Shown one piece after another: positions 8,605 to 17,843 of a DNA stretch of 64,000 bases; positions within the stretch are counted from its first letter, which is position 1; each line of letters starts with the position of its first letter. The stretch spans positions 1,178,001-1,242,000 of the forward strand of contig CAWIOF010000002.1 of NCBI GenBank assembly GCA_963837715.1. Reading direction: 5' to 3'. The notes beneath the pieces are model-generated. The model searched no databases, was not told where the DNA came from, and saw only the letters and a program-made list of their open reading frames with translations. Source of the DNA: JANYLB01 sp963837715 (GTDB taxonomy: Bacteria; Actinomycetota; Acidimicrobiia; IMCC26256; JANYLB01). The position numbers and the translations under genes were made by a program.

Positions 8605-9981
8605 ATGGGATCTGGGGGGATTCGTCGGCTTCGTCTCTTCGCGCTCGCGGGTGCACTCATGCTGGTCGCGTCGGCGTGTTGGGCGTCGTACGGGTCCGAC
8701 TACGGGAACAGCCGGGCCGCGATGTTCGAGACGCTCATCAGCCGGACGAGCGCCGGATCGCTCCACGAGCTCTGGCGGATCGACGGCACCGTCGGATCGA
8801 CGAGCACGCCGGCCGTCGCGGGTGACACCGTGTACTTCGGTGCGTGGGACGGCACCCTCCGGGCCGTCTCGACCGCCGACGGATCTCCGCGCTGGACCCG
8901 GCAACTGAGCACATCGGTCGTCGACGACTCACCGCTCGTGTTCGGCAACACCGTCTACGTGGGCGACGGCACGGGGAACCTCCACGCCGTCGACCGGGCC
9001 ACGGGTGCGACCCGGTGGTCGCGAGATCTCGATCCCCACCCGTACACGCGGATCTTCTCGTCGCCGGTCGGGGTCGACGACCTCATCATCGTCGGCGTGG
9101 CCTCCTTCGAGATCGCGATCCCCACGAGCAACTACACCGCACGCGGCAGCATCGTCGGCCTCGACGCGAACACCGGAGCCGTGCGGTGGCGGGTCTACAC
9201 GACGAACGACGACGCGAACGGTGGCGCCGGCGTGTCGGTGTGGTCGACCGCCGCGATCGACCGGAACCTCGGCCTCGCTTACATCGGCACCGGCAACACC
9301 TACGAACCTCCCGCTGCGCCGCGCGCCGACGCGCTCATGGCGATCGACTACCGGACCGGCGGAGTCGCTTGGGTCCGTCAGTTCACGGCGGGCGACGTCT
9401 ACACGATCTTCGGCCCGAACCAGTCCGGCCCCGACGCCGACATCGGCGCGGCGCCGAACCTGTTCAAGATCGGCGACCGCGAGGTGGTCGGCGTGGGCGA
9501 CAAGGCCGGGGTCTACGCCACGCTCGACCGCCGGACCGGTGAGACGGTGTGGGCGCGGCGACTCCCCACCGGGAGCCACCTCGGCGGGATCATGACGACC
9601 GCCGCGTACGCCAACAACCGGCTGTACCTGTCGTCGAACACCTGGGCCGACCAGGTCAACCTCAAGAACCCCCTGAATCGCTCGACGACATACGCGCTCG
9701 ACGCCTCCACCGGGGAGGTCGTCTGGTCGAAGGCGCTGCCCTCCGCCACGTTCGGCGCACTGACCTACGCGAACGGCGTGGTGTTCCAGCCGACGATCAA
9801 CGGCACCGTGTACGCGTTCGACGCCCGGAACGGCGCCATCCTCTGGTCCGATGAACCGGGTGCCGATCTCGGCAGCGGCGTCTCCGTCGCGGGCGGCAAG
9901 GTGTTCGTCCCGTTCGGATTCTGGTTCCTCACCGCGCCGGCCAACCCGAACGGCGGTCTCGTCGCCTACGGACCCGGGTAG
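8605..9981 (+). CDS. PQQ-like beta-propeller lipoprotein
   Basis: A 458-residue exported protein. The N-terminus is a lipoprotein signal: RRLR, a hydrophobic core, then the lipobox LVASAC with Cys25 as the probable lipidated residue. The mature part is built of repeated propeller blades of the PQQ/YVTN type, recognised by repeats such as DTVYFGAWDGTLRAVSTADG, NTVYVGDGTGNLHAVDRATG and GTVYAFDARNGAILW. It resembles polyvinyl-alcohol-dehydrogenase-like and BamB-like propellers. Catalytic residues for PQQ cannot be confirmed, so it may be a binding scaffold anchored to the outer face of the membrane. Confidence 0.75.
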   Translation: MGSGGIRRLRLFALAGALMLVASACWASYGSDYGNSRAAMFETLISRTSAGSLHELWRIDGTVGSTSTPAVAGDTVYFGAWDGTLRAVSTADGSPRWTRQLSTSVVDDSPLVFGNTVYVGDGTGNLHAVDRATGATRWSRDLDPHPYTRIFSSPVGVDDLIIVGVASFEIAIPTSNYTARGSIVGLDANTGAVRWRVYTTNDDANGGAGVSVWSTAAIDRNLGLAYIGTGNTYEPPAAPRADALMAIDYRTGGVAWVRQFTAGDVYTIFGPNQSGPDADIGAAPNLFKIGDREVVGVGDKAGVYATLDRRTGETVWARRLPTGSHLGGIMTTAAYANNRLYLSSNTWADQVNLKNPLNRSTTYALDASTGEVVWSKALPSATFGALTYANGVVFQPTINGTVYAFDARNGAILWSDEPGADLGSGVSVAGGKVFVPFGFWFLTAPANPNGGLVAYGPG

Positions 9982-9990
9982 CCGGCGCCC

Positions 9991-11127
9991 GTGCGAACCA
10001 GGGCGACGGAACTCCTCGGGATCGACCTGCCGATCTTCGCCTTCAGTCATTGCCGCGACGTCGTGGCCGCGGTCACGAACGCGGGAGGGTGCGGCGTGCT
10101 CGGGGCGGTGGCCCACAGTCCCGAGCAACTCGACATCGACCTGCGGTGGATCGAGGCAGAAGTCGGCGACAAGCCGTACGGCGTCGACCTCCTGGTCCCC
10201 GAGAAGTTCGTCGGCAGCGACGAGGGCGGACTCGATCGAAGCGCGCTCGGCGCGCTGCTCCCACCGGAGCACAAGGCATTCGTCGACGACATCCTCGCCC
10301 GGTACGACGTCCCGCCGGCTCCCGCCGGCGACGAATCGGGACGCGGCATCGGCGGGATGCGCGTCGACCCGAAGAGCATGGCGCCCCTTCTCGACGCGTG
10401 CTTCGCGCACCGTCCCGCGCTCCTCGCCTCCGCGCTCGGACCGCCGCCCGCGCACTTCCTCGAACGCGCGCACGGCGCGGGGATCCCGGTTGCCGCGCTG
10501 GCCGGCTCGGTCGAACACGCCCGCCGCCACGCCGCCGCCGGTGCCGACCTGATCGTCGCCCAGGGCACCGAGGCCGGCGGTCACACCGGCCTCATCGCCA
10601 CCATGGTGCTCGTGCCCGAGGTCGTCGACGCAGTCGCGCCGATTCCGGTGCTCGCAGCGGGCGGCATCGCCCGGGGACGCCAACTCGCGGCCGGCTTGGC
10701 GCTCGGCGCCGACGGCGTGTGGTGCGGATCGGTGTGGCTCACCACCGAAGAGGCCGAGACCGCGCCGGAGGTGAAGGAGAAGTTCCTCCGCGCCGGGCCC
10801 GGCGACACGGTCCGGTCGCGCTCGATGACCGGGAAGCCGGCCCGGATGCTGCGCACGCCGTGGACCGATGAGTGGGAACGGACCGACGGCCCGGGACCGC
10901 TCCCGATGCCGATCCAGCCGCTGCTCGTCGGCCCGGCGCTGGCGCGCATCCACCGCGCCGCGGCGACGCCCGGCTCGGGTGCGAACCAACTCGCGACGTA
11001 CTTCGTCGGCCAGGTGGTCGGCACGATGAACACGGTGAAGCCCACGCGGCGGGTCGTGCTCGAGATGATCGAGGAGTTCATCGACGCGGTGGAACGCCTC
11101 GACCACCTCGTCCACGACGAACCCTGA
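9991..11127 (+). CDS. Nitronate monooxygenase/2-nitropropane dioxygenase-like FMN enzyme
   Basis: A 378-residue TIM-barrel protein of the NMO/IMPDH-like flavin family. The N-terminus ATELLGIDLPIFAFSHCRDV matches the usual opening of this family. The FMN-binding C-terminal half contains QGTEAGGHTG and then VLAAGGIARGRQLAAGLALG with GADGVWCGSVWL, the phosphate-binding glycines. The start is the GTG at 9991, nine bases after the lipoprotein stop, so the two may be co-transcribed. Family members oxidise nitronates or reduce quinones and enones. The specific substrate is not clear. Confidence 0.75.
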   Translation: MRTRATELLGIDLPIFAFSHCRDVVAAVTNAGGCGVLGAVAHSPEQLDIDLRWIEAEVGDKPYGVDLLVPEKFVGSDEGGLDRSALGALLPPEHKAFVDDILARYDVPPAPAGDESGRGIGGMRVDPKSMAPLLDACFAHRPALLASALGPPPAHFLERAHGAGIPVAALAGSVEHARRHAAAGADLIVAQGTEAGGHTGLIATMVLVPEVVDAVAPIPVLAAGGIARGRQLAAGLALGADGVWCGSVWLTTEEAETAPEVKEKFLRAGPGDTVRSRSMTGKPARMLRTPWTDEWERTDGPGPLPMPIQPLLVGPALARIHRAAATPGSGANQLATYFVGQVVGTMNTVKPTRRVVLEMIEEFIDAVERLDHLVHDEP

Positions 11128-11142
11128 CGATCGGCCCTCGTT

Positions 11143-11185
11143 CTGGTCATGCCGGCGGTTGGCACGCAACCGCCGAGATGACCGG
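11143..11185. terminator. Bidirectional hairpin terminator between convergent genes
   Basis: CGGCGGTTG (11153-11161), loop GCACG, CAACCGCCG (11167-11175) is a perfect 9-bp stem. It is extended by GGTCAT (11145-11150) with ATGACC (11178-11183) across a 2+2 internal mismatch. It lies between two converging genes and could stop transcription from both sides. There is no T-run, as is common in actinobacteria. Confidence 0.65.
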
Positions 11186-11208
11186 AACGGGGTGGGGACG
11201 GGGGACGG

Positions 11209-12213
11209 TCAGGATCCGAGCTCGGCGTCGAGCAGCCCGACGACGGGCCAGGCGCCGTCGGTCGTGTTCGAGAGCACGGTGTGGGTGAGGCCGGAGCCCG
11301 GATCGTGGGCCGTGCGGAACGAGACGCCGGCGTCGCAGCCTTCGAGCATGACCACGTCGGTCGTCCCGTGGAGCCAGAAGCCGAGGCCGTACCGCTTCGA
11401 CAGCTCCGGCACGTCGCTGTGCGGTCGCACCATCTCGGCGACCCATCGGTCCGGCACGATCCGACCGGCCGAGAACGCCCGCCAGAACGCGAGCACGTCG
11501 GCCGCGGTCGTGAAGATCCCCCCGTCGCCCGTACCCCGGACCGGGAGGTGGAAGACGTTGGTGCGCTCCTCCCCGTCGATGGTCACGTAGCCGAGCGCGG
11601 TGCGACCCGGGAGCGCGTCCGAGCGGAGGAACGCGGTGTCGGGCATCCCCGCCGGCAGGCACACGCGGTCCTGCACCAGTTCCGCGAAGGGCACACCGCT
11701 CAGACGCTCGGCGATGAGCGCGAGCACGACGTAGCCACCGTTGTTGTAGGCGAACGCGGTATCGGGTGGGAACTTCGTCGGGAACCCTCCGAGCACCGCG
11801 AGGTAGTCCTCGGTCGTCGCGAGCTCGTGGACCGGCACGGAGAACGCGTAGTCCTCGAAGTCGCCGGGGGCGTCCTCGTCGAGGTAGTCGCCGATCCCCG
11901 ACCGGTGCGCGAGCAGTTGCTCGACTGTCACCGCGTCGCCGATGAGCGGCAGGTCGCGTCCGAGGACCGACCGAGCCGTGGTGTCGAGCTCCAGCTCTCC
12001 CGACTCGACCAGCCCGATCACGACGAGCGCAGTGAGCGCCTTGTTCCCACTCGCCACGCCGAACCGTGTGTCGACCGTGTTCTCGATGCCCCACCGTCGG
12101 TCGGCGAGGCCGTAGGCCTTCGCGAACACCAGGTCGTCGCCCCGGTCGACTCGCACCACACCGGAGAAGTCGGTGTCGAGCGCGATCTCGTCGACGAGGG
12201 CCCCGAGGGTCAC
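11209..12213 (-). CDS. Serine hydrolase of the beta-lactamase/class C (AmpC-like) family
   Basis: A 334-residue protein without a signal peptide. The serine active site S55-G-N-K58 (FGVASGNKAL) fits SxxK, and Y156-N-N158 (AFAYNNGGY) is the class C YxN motif. HRSGIGDY near residue 103 is also typical. These proteins hydrolyse esters, peptides or D-amino-acid compounds; a role in drug resistance is not implied. The GTG start overlaps the upstream gene's stop by four bases (GTGA), so it is translationally coupled to the beta-barrel protein. Confidence 0.75.
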   Translation of the reverse strand: MTLGALVDEIALDTDFSGVVRVDRGDDLVFAKAYGLADRRWGIENTVDTRFGVASGNKALTALVVIGLVESGELELDTTARSVLGRDLPLIGDAVTVEQLLAHRSGIGDYLDEDAPGDFEDYAFSVPVHELATTEDYLAVLGGFPTKFPPDTAFAYNNGGYVVLALIAERLSGVPFAELVQDRVCLPAGMPDTAFLRSDALPGRTALGYVTIDGEERTNVFHLPVRGTGDGGIFTTAADVLAFWRAFSAGRIVPDRWVAEMVRPHSDVPELSKRYGLGFWLHGTTDVVMLEGCDAGVSFRTAHDPGSGLTHTVLSNTTDGAWPVVGLLDAELGS

Positions 12214-12764
12214 GTCACCCGGCGCAGCGTGTTGTGGTCGGTGTGCGCGAAGGGCTCCTCGAACTCCTTCATCTGCAACATCGTGTTCTCGTCGTAGGTC
12301 CAGGTGTCGTCGTCGTTGATCGTGATCGTGACGTCGTAGCTGATCGTCGACGCGTTCTTCGTGAGGTATTTGTTCTCGCCGATGTTGTAGTTCGGGTCAC
12401 CCGGACGAGCCGACAGCGTGAAGGTCTTCGCGTCGGCCGCGGCCGTGCCGCCCGCGAGCACGGTGATGCCGCGCGGCACCACGAAACCGCGCATGACCTC
12501 GCCGGTCGCGCCGTCCCACAGCCAGTAGCCGACCTCGGTGTGGAAGGGGTTCTCCTCGTCGTCACGCCACATGGCGGTCTTGTAGTCGAGTCCGTAGAGC
12601 GCCTGGCTCCCGTTGTCGACGGGTCCGAACGGCTTGAACGAGACCTTCTCGAGGTACGGAGTTCCGAGCACCTCGCCCTTCGAGTGCGAGAAGGCGGTGT
12701 CGAGGCCGCCCTCCGCCGCCCACTCCCCCACCAGCGGTGCCAGAGGTCCCCATTCGTCCGCCAT
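12210..12764 (-). CDS. Nitrobindin/FABP-like heme-binding beta-barrel protein
   Basis: A 184-residue protein. The start MADEWGPLAPLVGEWAAEGG and the later segment TEVGYWLWDGATGEVMRGF match the THAP4/nitrobindin-like DUF1794 family, small ten-stranded barrels that can hold haem or a lipid. The ATG at 12764 is chosen because AGGGGAACGGG precedes it and the homology begins there; upstream in-frame codons lack family residues. A TACGAT -10 on the minus strand (12815-12810) could serve as promoter. It is first in a two-gene unit with the serine hydrolase. Confidence 0.65.
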   Translation of the reverse strand: MADEWGPLAPLVGEWAAEGGLDTAFSHSKGEVLGTPYLEKVSFKPFGPVDNGSQALYGLDYKTAMWRDDEENPFHTEVGYWLWDGATGEVMRGFVVPRGITVLAGGTAAADAKTFTLSARPGDPNYNIGENKYLTKNASTISYDVTITINDDDTWTYDENTMLQMKEFEEPFAHTDHNTLRRVT

Positions 12765-12842
12765 TGCAGCCCGTTCCCCTTCGATCGATGATCCCCCGCG
12801 AGTCCGGTCATCGTAGGGGACGCGACTTCGGGCCCAGCTGGA

Positions 12843-12848
12843 TACTGT
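12843..12848 (+). promoter_or_regulatory. Leaderless -10 promoter element of the FAD oxidoreductase gene
   Basis: TACTGT (within GGATACTGT) lies seven bases before the ATG at 12856. No ribosome binding sequence is present, so a leaderless start at 12856 is preferred over the GTG at 12847. Confidence 0.45.
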
Positions 12849-12855
12849 GCGCTCC

Positions 12856-14412
12856 ATGACCGACTACGACGCGATCGTGATCGGGGCCGGACACAACGGT
12901 CTCACCGCGACTGCGGTCATGGCCCGCGGTGGGATGCGCGTCCTGTGCCTCGAGAAGAACCACTACACGGGCGGGATGGCGTCGACCACGGAGCTGATCA
13001 AGGGCTACCGGTTCGAGATCGCGGGCTCGATCCTCCTGCCCGTCCCCGAGGAGGTGTTCGTCGATCTGGGCCTCGACGCGTGCCCGACGTTCGACACCGA
13101 GGTGATGTCGGTCAACGTGGGTGGCCCCGACGACACCCCGATGCTGTTCTACAGCGACCCCGAGCAGCTGATGAACCACATCGCGGAGACCAACGGGATG
13201 GATGCCGTCGTCGGACTCGCGGAGCTCATGGCGTGGTGCGAGGCACCGGCCCGCGCGATCGGGCGCTACGACGTCCGCACGCCACCGAAGTCGCTCGACG
13301 AGATGATGGCGTGCGCGACCAACGAGTCGGAACGCGACGCGATCACCACCGCCCTCTTCGGCAGCGTGATGGACGTGATCGACCGCTTCCTCCCCGATCA
13401 GCGTCGGCACGGCGCCCTCCGCGGGATGCTCGCGTTCCTCGCGGTGAACTCCACTTATCGTGGGCCGTACTCGCCCGGGAGCGCGCTGTGCCTCGCCTTC
13501 GCGCTCGCGTCGAACGGCATGCGCATGATCCAGAAGCTCGAGGGAGGGATCGGCGCGGCGTCGGCGCAGGTGCGCAGCCTCGCCGAGCGGCACGGGGCCG
13601 AGGTGCGTACCCGCACCAAGGTCGACGCGATCACCATCGAGAACAGCCGCGTCACCGGTGTCCGCCTCGGCGACGGCGAGGTCGTCACCGCGCCGGTCGT
13701 CGTCTCGAACCTCGACCCGACGAGCACGCTCACCCGGTTGGTCGACCCCGAGCTCCTCCCGTCGGCGATCGCCGAGCGCGTCGCCCGCATCGACCACCGG
13801 GCCGCGTACATGCAGGTCCACTTCGCACTCGACGGCCTGCCCGAGTTCACCGGTGTCTACGAGACCCTCAACACCGGCCAGTACCGGGCGCAGATCGGGA
13901 TGTTCGAATCACCCGACACGATGCAGCGCGACTTCGAGGGCTGCCGAAGGGGCGTCGTTCCCGAGCGACCGTCGCTCGGGTTGCAGATCCCGAGCATCCT
14001 CGACCCGAGCCTCGCTCCGGCGGGGAAGCACGCGGCGAGCGCCTACGCGTTCTACCTCCCGGTCGAGGTGCCGAAGGAGGAGCAGGGTCGAGTCAAGGAC
14101 GAGATGGCCGAGCGGGTGGTCGCCCGCATCGCGACGATGGCACCGAACTTCCCCGAGATCATCGACCGCCAGGTCACGTACGCGTCGTACGCGTACGAGA
14201 TGATGTTCGGCTGCACCGCCGGCGACTTCACCCACGGCCTGATCCACCCCGAGCTGATGGGCCCCTTCCGTCCCGGCCCCCGCGGCTGGCCCGACGCGCC
14301 GATACCGTTCGAGGGGCTCTTCCTTTGCGGTGCCGGCTGCCACGGCGGTCCCGGAGTCACGTTCATCCCCGGATACAACTGCGGACACGAGGTGCTCGAT
14401 GGGCAGCGCTGA
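12856..14412 (+). CDS. Phytoene-desaturase-like FAD-dependent oxidoreductase
   Basis: A 518-residue flavoprotein. The N-terminal dinucleotide site is DAIVIGAGHNGLTATAVMARGG, followed by RVLCLEKNHYTGGMASTTEL, both typical of the CrtI/amine-oxidase superfamily. A second FAD-contacting segment near the C-terminus reads LFLCGAGCHGGPGVTFIPGY. No membrane segment. The family includes carotenoid and retinoid oxidoreductases as well as many uncharacterised enzymes; no carotenoid genes lie nearby, so the substrate is open. The next gene starts inside its last codons, so both are one operon. Confidence 0.75.
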   Translation: MTDYDAIVIGAGHNGLTATAVMARGGMRVLCLEKNHYTGGMASTTELIKGYRFEIAGSILLPVPEEVFVDLGLDACPTFDTEVMSVNVGGPDDTPMLFYSDPEQLMNHIAETNGMDAVVGLAELMAWCEAPARAIGRYDVRTPPKSLDEMMACATNESERDAITTALFGSVMDVIDRFLPDQRRHGALRGMLAFLAVNSTYRGPYSPGSALCLAFALASNGMRMIQKLEGGIGAASAQVRSLAERHGAEVRTRTKVDAITIENSRVTGVRLGDGEVVTAPVVVSNLDPTSTLTRLVDPELLPSAIAERVARIDHRAAYMQVHFALDGLPEFTGVYETLNTGQYRAQIGMFESPDTMQRDFEGCRRGVVPERPSLGLQIPSILDPSLAPAGKHAASAYAFYLPVEVPKEEQGRVKDEMAERVVARIATMAPNFPEIIDRQVTYASYAYEMMFGCTAGDFTHGLIHPELMGPFRPGPRGWPDAPIPFEGLFLCGAGCHGGPGVTFIPGYNCGHEVLDGQR

Positions 14413-15460
14413 CGGAAGCATCGCCGCGAACGCGTGGGTGGCCACCGCGCTCGGCGCACCGACGAAGGTGCTCGAGCAGCAGCAGATCCAGGTCCCGGTG
14501 CCGGGGCCGAACGAGGTGCGGGTCGCGGTCGATGCGTTCTGCCTCAACCTCAACGACATCGACATCATCCGCGGCCGCTACCTCACCCTGCCGCTCGAGG
14601 CGCCCTTCACCCCGGGCATGGAATCGGTCGGCGTGGTCGAGAGCGCAGGACCGGGAGCGGAGCACCTCCTGGGGCAACGGATCGTCGGGATCCCGACGCT
14701 CGCGCACGGCGGGTACGCGGAGTACTCGATCGTCGACGCCGCGACCGCGATGGAGCTCCCGGCCTGGGTGAGCGACGCCGACGGTGCCGCGCTCCACTAC
14801 CCCTTCCACCTCGGCTGGTTCGCGCTCCAGGAGCGGGCACGCCTCCAGCCCGGCGAGACGCTCCTCGTGCACGCGGCGGCGGGCGGGACCGGGTCGGGCG
14901 CCGTCACCATCGGCAAAGCCCTCGGGGCGGTCGTGATCGCCACCGCAGGAACCGACGAGAAGCTCGAGTTCTGCAGGGAGCTCGGCGCCGATCACGTCGT
15001 CAACTACCGCACCGACGACTTCGCCGCCCGCGCGATGGAGGTCACCTATGGGCGCGGCGTCGACGTCGCGTTCGATGCGGTGGGCGGCGGCACCACACTC
15101 GAGACCTTCCGGTGCATGGGCATGAACGGTCGCCACCTCATCGCCGGCTTCAGCCAGGACATCCAGCTCGAAGACGGCGACTACCTCACGCCGCGCGCCA
15201 TCGCGTACGGGAACTTCTCGCTCGTGGGAGTCTGCCTGGTCTACGTGAACGACCCGATCGGCACACGGCGCACGCTCGGGTTCAACTGGCCGTCACGGTC
15301 CGAGGGTCAAGCGGCGCACGCCAAGATCCTCGAGCTCCTCCGCACCGGACAGATCCGGACGTCGGTCGGGCGAGAACTGTCGTTCGACGAGATCCCCGCA
15401 ACGCTCGAGCAGATGGAGCAACGCAAGACGACCGGCCGCCTCGTCGCCCACGTCCACTAG
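14399..15460 (+). CDS. Zinc-free MDR-family NADPH:quinone oxidoreductase
   Basis: A 353-residue medium-chain dehydrogenase/reductase. The GroES-like half contains NEVRVAVDAFCLNLNDIDIIRGRY and TPGMESVGVVESAG. The nucleotide-binding motif is VHAAAGGTGSGAVTIGKALG. Zinc ligands of alcohol dehydrogenases are missing, as in the QOR subgroup. The ATG at 14399 overlaps the end of the FAD oxidoreductase by 14 bases, indicating translational coupling and perhaps a shared pathway. The C-terminal tail (LLRTGQIRTSVGRELSFDEIP) is the family's usual ending. It is convergent with the next gene by a 4-base overlap. Confidence 0.75.
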   Translation: MGSADGSIAANAWVATALGAPTKVLEQQQIQVPVPGPNEVRVAVDAFCLNLNDIDIIRGRYLTLPLEAPFTPGMESVGVVESAGPGAEHLLGQRIVGIPTLAHGGYAEYSIVDAATAMELPAWVSDADGAALHYPFHLGWFALQERARLQPGETLLVHAAAGGTGSGAVTIGKALGAVVIATAGTDEKLEFCRELGADHVVNYRTDDFAARAMEVTYGRGVDVAFDAVGGGTTLETFRCMGMNGRHLIAGFSQDIQLEDGDYLTPRAIAYGNFSLVGVCLVYVNDPIGTRRTLGFNWPSRSEGQAAHAKILELLRTGQIRTSVGRELSFDEIPATLEQMEQRKTTGRLVAHVH

Positions 15461-16131
15461 CGACGGGAGCCAGCGCCGAAGCACGCCGGGATCCACTCGC
15501 CGAGGCGGGTCCGCAGATGGTCGGCCCCCTCCGTGAGCAGGTGCCCCGACCCCGGGAGGATCTCGATCTCGCCGTGGCCAACCAGCATCTGCACCACCTT
15601 CGACGTCTCCGCCGGGAGGATCTCGTCGTGGTCGCCGTGGAGCAGGAGGAGCGGCACCTGCTCGTCGAGTGCGTCGGCGTCTTCGCACCCCGCCGATTGG
15701 GTCGAGAGCGTCACGATCCCCGCACAGTGCGTCGACAGCACCATGCCGGTCTGGATCGCGACCGCGCCGCCGAAGGAGTGGCCGACGGTCACGTACTGCT
15801 CGGCACCGGTCCGCGACGCGAGGTCGGCCGCGGCCGCGACGTCGTGCACGCAGCGACCGAGGTCGTTCGGTGCGCGGTAGCCCACGCGCATCGTGCCGAT
15901 CCCCGACTCCGCGAACTTCACGCCGAGATCGTGGTACAGGCCCTCGGCGGGGCCGAGCAGCCCGCCCATCCCGCCGCCCGACATCAGCACCACGGAGGTG
16001 GCGTCGGGCGGGCCATGCCAGAGGATCGTCAGGAGCCCCCGCAGCGTGTAGATCTCGAAGTGGCGGAGATCCGGGGTCACCTGGACCTCTTCCGAAGCCA
16101 ACGCCTCGAGGAGCTCCAACGGTGAGCGCAT
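15457..16131 (-). CDS. Alpha/beta-hydrolase (dienelactone-hydrolase-like)
   Basis: A 224-residue hydrolase. The nucleophile elbow is G-H-S119-F-G (VTVGHSFGGAVAIQTG). The probable acid lies in LLLLHGDHDEILP and the probable His in LPGSGHLLTEGADHL. An oxyanion-like SGGGMGG loop comes near residue 51. No signal peptide. It is a monocistronic unit preceded by TAGCCT six bases before the ATG. Substrate unknown; its convergent neighbour is the quinone oxidoreductase. Confidence 0.7.
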   Translation of the reverse strand: MRSPLELLEALASEEVQVTPDLRHFEIYTLRGLLTILWHGPPDATSVVLMSGGGMGGLLGPAEGLYHDLGVKFAESGIGTMRVGYRAPNDLGRCVHDVAAAADLASRTGAEQYVTVGHSFGGAVAIQTGMVLSTHCAGIVTLSTQSAGCEDADALDEQVPLLLLHGDHDEILPAETSKVVQMLVGHGEIEILPGSGHLLTEGADHLRTRLGEWIPACFGAGSRR

Positions 16132-16137
16132 GGTCCG

Positions 16138-16143
16138 AGGCTA
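16138..16143 (-). promoter_or_regulatory. Leaderless -10 promoter element of the alpha/beta-hydrolase gene
   Basis: TAGCCT on the minus strand lies exactly six bases upstream of the ATG at 16131. The layout TAnnnT-N6-ATG supports a leaderless mRNA. Confidence 0.45.
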
Positions 16144-16170
16144 CCCATGGGGCCGCGTCGGCCACTCGTC

Positions 16171-17778
16171 CTACTCCCGGCACTCCGGAGTGACGCCGGG
16201 CCGGGGACGGATGTCGTAGACCACGCCGTCGTCACGCTCGTCGATCGGATCCAGGATCAGATCGCGCTGGAGTTCCTCGGGCGTGTAGAGGTAGGTGCGC
16301 ATGTTCGGCTCGAGCCAGATCAGCTGCGCGTGCCCGGCACAGGAGATCGTCTCGAGGAACTGCGGGAGTTGGGTCGTCTTCGACTGCGAGTTGAAGTACC
16401 GCGCCGCCACCGACAACCGCACTTCCTTGTCGAGGAGCACCGAGATCGCGAACGGATCGTTGCTGTACGTGAGGTCGGCCAGGTCGAGTCGGTCGACCTC
16501 GCGCAGGATCCGTGAATCATGGAACCGCTCCGTGGCGTATCCGCCGGCGCCGTTGCGGGCGTAGCCGACGGCCCGCCCCGCGAACCAGAGTCCGTTCGCG
16601 ACGATCCACAGCACACCGAGCACGGTCACGACGGTGCGCAGTCGGGGGCTCGGGAGCACGGCACGGATCCGCTCGAACCCCCAGGCCCCGAGCACGACCA
16701 GTGGCACGTACACCGGCACCATGAAGCGCGTGTCGATGGCCGCGAACGCCACGACCGTCGCCGATCCGACGAGGTAGACGACGTAGACGACGATCAGCAG
16801 TGTCGTCGGCAGCATCGTCTTCCAGTCGGGCGGCACCGGCGTCGCCCGCCGCCACCACCAGACGATGATCGCGAGCAGCGCGACCACGACCACCGCGAGG
16901 ACGACCAGGTGGAGCGCGCTCGGCACGAGCCGGGTCGCGATCCACTCCCCCACTTCGTCGGCGACGCGCCGCAGGTTGCCGAGCACCGTCACCGACGACT
17001 CGGCGCGAGGACCCAAAGGATCTCCCTTCGCGTCCTGGTTCCGCAGCATCCAGATCGCGGGCACGCTGATCGATGCGACGCCGAACACCGCGGCCCGCGC
17101 CACCGCGGCGACCCGGCCCTTCGACCACCCGGCGACGACCAGCACGAGCCCGCCCACCAGGATCAGCACGAGACCGACGTACCTCAGGTAGAAGCCCGCC
17201 CACGCGAGCGCGACCGCGCCCGCGAACCAGCCCGAGTACCGGGGTCGGTCCAAGAGCTCCTCACACACGAGGATGAACAGGAGGACGACCGGCACGAAGA
17301 GGTGCTCGCTCAACAGCTTGGAGTAGATCTCCAGCAGGACCGCCGAGCAGCCGACGAGGATCGTCGCCGCGGCCCGGACACCAGGGGATCGGACGTGGCG
17401 ACCCAGGAGCACCCAGGCGAGGAACACCGTGAACCCGAACGAGAGGGCACTGAGCCCGCGCGCGGCGTCGAGTACCCCGATGCCGAGCCACTCGCCGAGC
17501 GCGAGGACCGCCGAGTACCCCGGTGGGAAGAGGCCGATCGCGGAGTCGAACGCATCGGTGTAGCCCCGGCCGTCGGCGATCCCACGAGCTCCGGTCACGT
17601 AGGTGACCGAGTCGGGCGTCAGCCCGATGCCGTATCGAGACGTGGCGACCAGCACGCCGACGATCGCGGCCAGGATCGCGGCGGGGAGGGCCAAGCGCGA
17701 TGCAGCCGTCCAGCGGCCGGCGAGTCGTCCCGCCTCGTCGGGCGGCGCATCCTGCGCCGCGTCATTCGTGGAGGACAA
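16171..17778 (-). CDS. Polytopic membrane protein, GT39/PMT-like glycosyltransferase fold
   Basis: A 535-residue protein with about ten or more hydrophobic segments. After a short soluble N-terminus the first membrane helix is LALPAAILAAIVGVLVATSR. The loop GIGLTPDSVTYVTGARGIAD holds an acidic residue, as in the first extracellular loop of GT-C enzymes where Asp binds the lipid-linked sugar. FPPGYSAVLALGEWLG also matches the family. The last 130 residues are extracytoplasmic. It starts at TTG 17778, with CATACT seven bases upstream. GT-C enzymes transfer sugars from polyprenyl phosphate on the outer side of the membrane. Donor and acceptor unknown. Confidence 0.65.
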   Translation of the reverse strand: MSSTNDAAQDAPPDEAGRLAGRWTAASRLALPAAILAAIVGVLVATSRYGIGLTPDSVTYVTGARGIADGRGYTDAFDSAIGLFPPGYSAVLALGEWLGIGVLDAARGLSALSFGFTVFLAWVLLGRHVRSPGVRAAATILVGCSAVLLEIYSKLLSEHLFVPVVLLFILVCEELLDRPRYSGWFAGAVALAWAGFYLRYVGLVLILVGGLVLVVAGWSKGRVAAVARAAVFGVASISVPAIWMLRNQDAKGDPLGPRAESSVTVLGNLRRVADEVGEWIATRLVPSALHLVVLAVVVVALLAIIVWWWRRATPVPPDWKTMLPTTLLIVVYVVYLVGSATVVAFAAIDTRFMVPVYVPLVVLGAWGFERIRAVLPSPRLRTVVTVLGVLWIVANGLWFAGRAVGYARNGAGGYATERFHDSRILREVDRLDLADLTYSNDPFAISVLLDKEVRLSVAARYFNSQSKTTQLPQFLETISCAGHAQLIWLEPNMRTYLYTPEELQRDLILDPIDERDDGVVYDIRPRPGVTPECRE

Positions 17779-17843
17779 GAGCGCGAGTATGGGCGCCGGG
17801 CCCAGTCGCCATCAAACCCGCACCCGGAGAGGACGCGCCCACC